Source: Terrimonas ginsenosidimutans
GTDB lineage: Bacteria; Bacteroidota; Bacteroidia; Chitinophagales; Chitinophagaceae
Assembly: GCF_022012415.1 (NCBI RefSeq)
Contig: NZ_JAKLTR010000013.1
Location: forward strand, 62,001-126,000
Direction: 5' to 3'
DNA length: 64,000 nt
The translations under genes and the position numbers were made by a program. Under the pieces are notes generated by a model. It saw only the letters and a program-made list of their open reading frames with translations. It was not told the origin of the DNA and did no database searches. Below are positions 61,486 to 64,000 of the stretch, piece by piece (position 1 is the stretch's first letter; each line of letters starts with the position of its first letter).

Positions 61486-63188
61486 ATATAATCAACAAAG
61501 CTTTTCTGAAACTGGCATTGCTGCCTTCACCGGTGTATGACAGGATGGGCGTTGATAAGAGCGCGCTCACCGCGATCCTCAACATTAAGCTTACGATGGA
61601 TGATCGCAGGGTAAGCGGACTTCAACAGGCACAAAGAAAAAAATCTGATAAGGATGTTTCATCGGCAACGATCATTACGATGGTCGTAAGCGCGGTGCTG
61701 GGCCTGCTTTACCTGATGGCTTTCTATATCGGCAATAATATTGTTACCGGACTGACCTTTTATTTCTTCATGTTCTTTTTTATGTTGTCGGCAACATTGA
61801 TCTCCGATTTTACCTCGGTGCTGATCGATGTGCGGGACACATTTATCATATTGCCCAAGCCGGTAAATGACAGAACGGTGCTGCTGGCGAGATTGCTTCA
61901 CATCTTTATTCATATCTGCAAGCTGGTCTTGCCGATGGCTTTGCCCGGTGTGATCTACATGGGAGTTAAGTACGGAATTGCATCAGCGGTTTGGATGATC
62001 CCGATGATATTATTGCTGACGCTGTTAGCGATCTTTTTTATCAATGCAGTGTACCTTATTATTCTCAGGATCACTACGCCTCAGAAATTCCAGAATGTGA
62101 TCAGTTATTTTCAGATCGTATTTGCGATCGTGATATATGCAAGTTATCAGATCCTTCCGCGAATGATGGAAACAAAAGGTATTCTTGAATTCGATCTTAC
62201 CGCTTATGGTTGGTCTGCGGCGTTGCCCATGTACTGGATGGCAGTAGGGTGGCAGAGTCTGACTTCGCTGACATTTACTGCAGAGTCTGTGATCTTCCTG
62301 TTTGCCTCGATCGTTGTTCCCTTACTATGTGTATGGGTGGTGGTGAAATTCCTGGCGCCTTCTTTTAATAACAAGCTGGCGTTGATCAACAGTTCCGCAG
62401 ATGGCCCGGCTGCACCCGTAACGCTTAAAAAGCATAAGAGATCCGGGATTGCCGAAAAGTTAGGTACTATTTTGACCAAAGGAAATGGAGAGACAGCGGG
62501 GTTTTTGTTTGCATGGAGGATGTCTGGCCGCAGCCGTGATTTTAAGTTGAAAGTTTACCCATCTATCGGGTATATGCTGGTATTGGTCGTGGCAATGTTT
62601 TTACGGTCAAAAAATTTCTCGCTGGCTACGCTTGCTGACAATGGGAAAGAGTTCAAGATCTTTATGATCGTTGGTATTTACCTGATGTCGCTTTTACTGG
62701 TGACCGCTATTTCACAGATGGTCTATTCAGAGAAGTACAAAGCGGCCTGGATCTTTCAGGTTGTACCGCTGGAGTATCCGGGAGAAGTGATCCTTGGAGC
62801 AGTGAAAGCAATCGTGTTGAAGTTTTATGTGCCTATCATCGTGTTGATCGCTATTCCGGGATTGATGATCGGCGGATGGCCCGCATTGCCAAATTTGCTG
62901 TTAGGATTGTTCAATCAATTGCTGATCGCTGCACTGCTTGTGTATATCAACTTCCGGAATCTTCCTTTTTCCCGGAAACAGAATGCAAACCTGAATGGCG
63001 GATCGTTTATCCGGAACATGGGTGTAATGCTGATCTCCGTCTTTATTGCCATGCTTCATTATGCTGCGTATGATATACTTGTAGTGGTGTGCATCGCGGC
63101 GGTATTGTCGATGATCGCAACCTGGTTGATCACAGGCAGTATCCGGAAAACGTCCTGGGCAAAGATCAAGGCGGAACAGGATGCGTAG
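61482..63188 (+). CDS. ABC transporter permease-like membrane protein
   Basis: A 568-residue polytopic protein with about 12-14 hydrophobic helices in two groups separated by a cytoplasmic loop (about 275-345, including TLKKHKRSGIAEKLGTIL). It starts with a cytoplasmic helix-rich N-terminus. The ATGA overlap with the ATPase gene and the matched orientation show it is the transport partner. It looks like a fused pair of ABC-2-type half-permeases. A GC-rich palindrome follows its stop. Confidence 0.82.
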   Translation: MNIINKAFLKLALLPSPVYDRMGVDKSALTAILNIKLTMDDRRVSGLQQAQRKKSDKDVSSATIITMVVSAVLGLLYLMAFYIGNNIVTGLTFYFFMFFFMLSATLISDFTSVLIDVRDTFIILPKPVNDRTVLLARLLHIFIHICKLVLPMALPGVIYMGVKYGIASAVWMIPMILLLTLLAIFFINAVYLIILRITTPQKFQNVISYFQIVFAIVIYASYQILPRMMETKGILEFDLTAYGWSAALPMYWMAVGWQSLTSLTFTAESVIFLFASIVVPLLCVWVVVKFLAPSFNNKLALINSSADGPAAPVTLKKHKRSGIAEKLGTILTKGNGETAGFLFAWRMSGRSRDFKLKVYPSIGYMLVLVVAMFLRSKNFSLATLADNGKEFKIFMIVGIYLMSLLLVTAISQMVYSEKYKAAWIFQVVPLEYPGEVILGAVKAIVLKFYVPIIVLIAIPGLMIGGWPALPNLLLGLFNQLLIAALLVYINFRNLPFSRKQNANLNGGSFIRNMGVMLISVFIAMLHYAAYDILVVVCIAAVLSMIATWLITGSIRKTSWAKIKAEQDA

Positions 63189-63222
63189 TTTACCCCGCCT
63201 GAGCATTTAATAGATCGATTGG

Positions 63223-63341
63223 CGTAGTAGGAACGCGGCGGACACAACGATACGCGGAGAGCGCGGCGAAACAGCCAGGTGACATTTTGTAATTCGCCGC
63301 GTCCGCTACGTATCGTTGCGGTCCGCCGCGTTCCTACTACG
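63223..63341 (+). repeat. GC-rich palindrome after the ABC genes
   Basis: The arm CGTAGTAGGAACGCGGCGGA (63223-63242) is mirrored exactly at 63322-63341 (GTCCGCCGCGTTCCTACTAC). The inner parts (ACGATACG and CGCGGCGAA) also pair, giving arms of about 48 bp. It may stop transcription of the ABC pair, though no T run follows. Confidence 0.8.
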
Positions 63342-63471
63342 TTCTTCGGCCGGTTAGGAATCTGAAAGTCAGTAAGTCGCAACAAATTGACACTCATTTC
63401 CGGACTGCGTTAACAACCCATTAGCCAGAAAAATGAACCTGTGTTGCAATTTGTGCTACCTTGCAATCTCG

Positions 63472-63813
63472 ATGAAGGCTCGTAGGTTAATATTGCAATC
63501 CGCAAGTTTCTTGCTGTTGCTGGTTTTTTCGCAGAAGATGGGTGCAGGTCTTTTCCTGCATAATCTGCTGCATAGCCAGGACATAGACCAGCCTTTCCAA
63601 TCATCTGAGCAGGGCAAAGCAAATGATAAAAGCATCAGCTTTGCCTGTAATTGTATTGATGATTTTCTGATACCTTTTCACGGCAGTGAAGAGATCGTTC
63701 TCCCCAAACCTTTGATTGAGCATAGGGCGCATCCGGAGCACTTTCATGCAGGCGTTTTATTGAGAGCTTCGGTCACCGCGGATCTCCGTGGGCCTCCCGC
63801 ACTGGTACTTTGA
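63472..63813 (+). CDS. Small secreted protein upstream of a TonB-type receptor gene
   Basis: A 113-residue protein with a signal peptide (MKARRLILQSASFLLLLVFS). The mature part contains HNLLHSQD, FACNCIDDFLIPF and a C-terminal LRGPPALVL. A paired-cysteine motif plus a terminal PP motif in a small secreted protein just before a TonB-type receptor gene resembles the small HYC/CC/PP-type proteins of Bacteroidota, but this one lacks the HYC triplet, so I leave it unnamed. The start ATG 63472 suits the signal peptide; 13 further codons upstream are open. TACCTTGC at 63457 is a weak -7 match. Confidence 0.65.
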   Translation: MKARRLILQSASFLLLLVFSQKMGAGLFLHNLLHSQDIDQPFQSSEQGKANDKSISFACNCIDDFLIPFHGSEEIVLPKPLIEHRAHPEHFHAGVLLRASVTADLRGPPALVL

Positions 63814-63896
63814 TCCGGGCTTTATTGTTTGACAGGTGATGTTCTATTGCCTGATCGTTCTATCATTTGCGTACCAGCGTTTAATCAAATTCATTT

Positions 63897-64000
63897 ATGA
63901 AACTTGTAATGTTTTCTATTGTAAGCCTATTCGTGGGCTTAACATCGTGGAGTCAACCCAAATCATTATTATCAGGCAGGATCACAGAAGACGGGACCGG
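63897..64000 (+). CDS. Start of a probable TonB-dependent receptor (3' end outside the window)
   Basis: Only the first 34 codons are present: a signal peptide (MKLVMFSIVSLFVGLTSWSQ) and the beginning of a beta domain (LLSGRITEDGTG). The phrase SGRITEDGTG is the usual opening of a carboxypeptidase-like regulatory domain at the N-terminus of SusC/CirA-type outer-membrane receptors. The small secreted protein before it fits the same picture. The call rests on very little sequence. Confidence 0.55.
   Translation, partial: MKLVMFSIVSLFVGLTSWSQPKSLLSGRITEDGT

Overview
The window is chromosomal DNA from a member of the Bacteroidota, most likely the Chitinophagaceae. This rests on the gene content: type IX secretion (T9SS) cargo with gliding-type C-terminal domains, a PorP/SprF protein, SprB repeats, the gene order pheT - coiled-coil gene - zapA - rny, and promoters with the Bacteroidota pattern (TTTG about 19 nt before TAnnTTTG), best seen in front of rplS at 40408-40438. 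Ribosome binding sites are weak, as usual for the phylum. No phage, insertion sequence, integrase or CRISPR array was found.

Layout. 1-4900: the end of an outer-membrane beta-barrel gene, a NarL-type two-component pair on the minus strand, and a lipoprotein. 5.0-8.4 kb: a WecA/MraY-type transferase and recG. 8.6-13.4 kb: a giant PKD-domain T9SS cargo gene followed by porP/sprF. 13.4-14.2 kb: non-coding and repeat-rich. 14.2-22.5 kb: plus-strand genes for an FAD oxidoreductase, membrane proteins, a sodium/solute symporter, an O-methyltransferase/glucosaminidase/hpt group and a VWA protein. 22.6-26.6 kb: tig and tRNA-Leu on the minus strand, then a RelA/SpoT gene. 26.8-33.8 kb: an SprB-repeat T9SS cargo gene, purA, a very acidic disordered protein and pabB. 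34.0-37.5 kb: envelope proteins (OmpA lipoprotein, porin, lipocalin-like lipoprotein, MltD-like lytic transglycosylase). 38.1-46.7 kb: minus-strand housekeeping genes gatA, tatA, rplS, rny, zapA, a coiled-coil gene and pheT. 47.0-49.3 kb: three unrecognised genes. 49.7-55.5 kb: dnaB, rsmE, terC, pyrD and a thiolase. 55.7-64.0 kb: an S41 protease, a DUF1800/DUF1501 pair, an ABC exporter, a small secreted protein and the start of a TonB-type receptor.

The genes are mostly housekeeping (translation, replication, purine and pyrimidine synthesis, stringent response) mixed with envelope and secretion genes.

The unusual signal is between the genes. Many intergenic gaps hold inverted repeats whose arms are built from one short word repeated in tandem. 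One family uses heptamers of the form CCG-W-TG-N (CCGTTGT, CCGTTGA, CCGATGA/G). It occurs at five places, always upstream of at least one gene start, and two of these share a 74-bp core with about 89% identity in opposite orientation. A second set is built from TTTAAAAG words, a third from AAAAGTA words, and three further palindromes (51.3, 55.5 and 63.2 kb) each have their own word. I could not identify a known element for any of them; this is the part of the window most worth following up.
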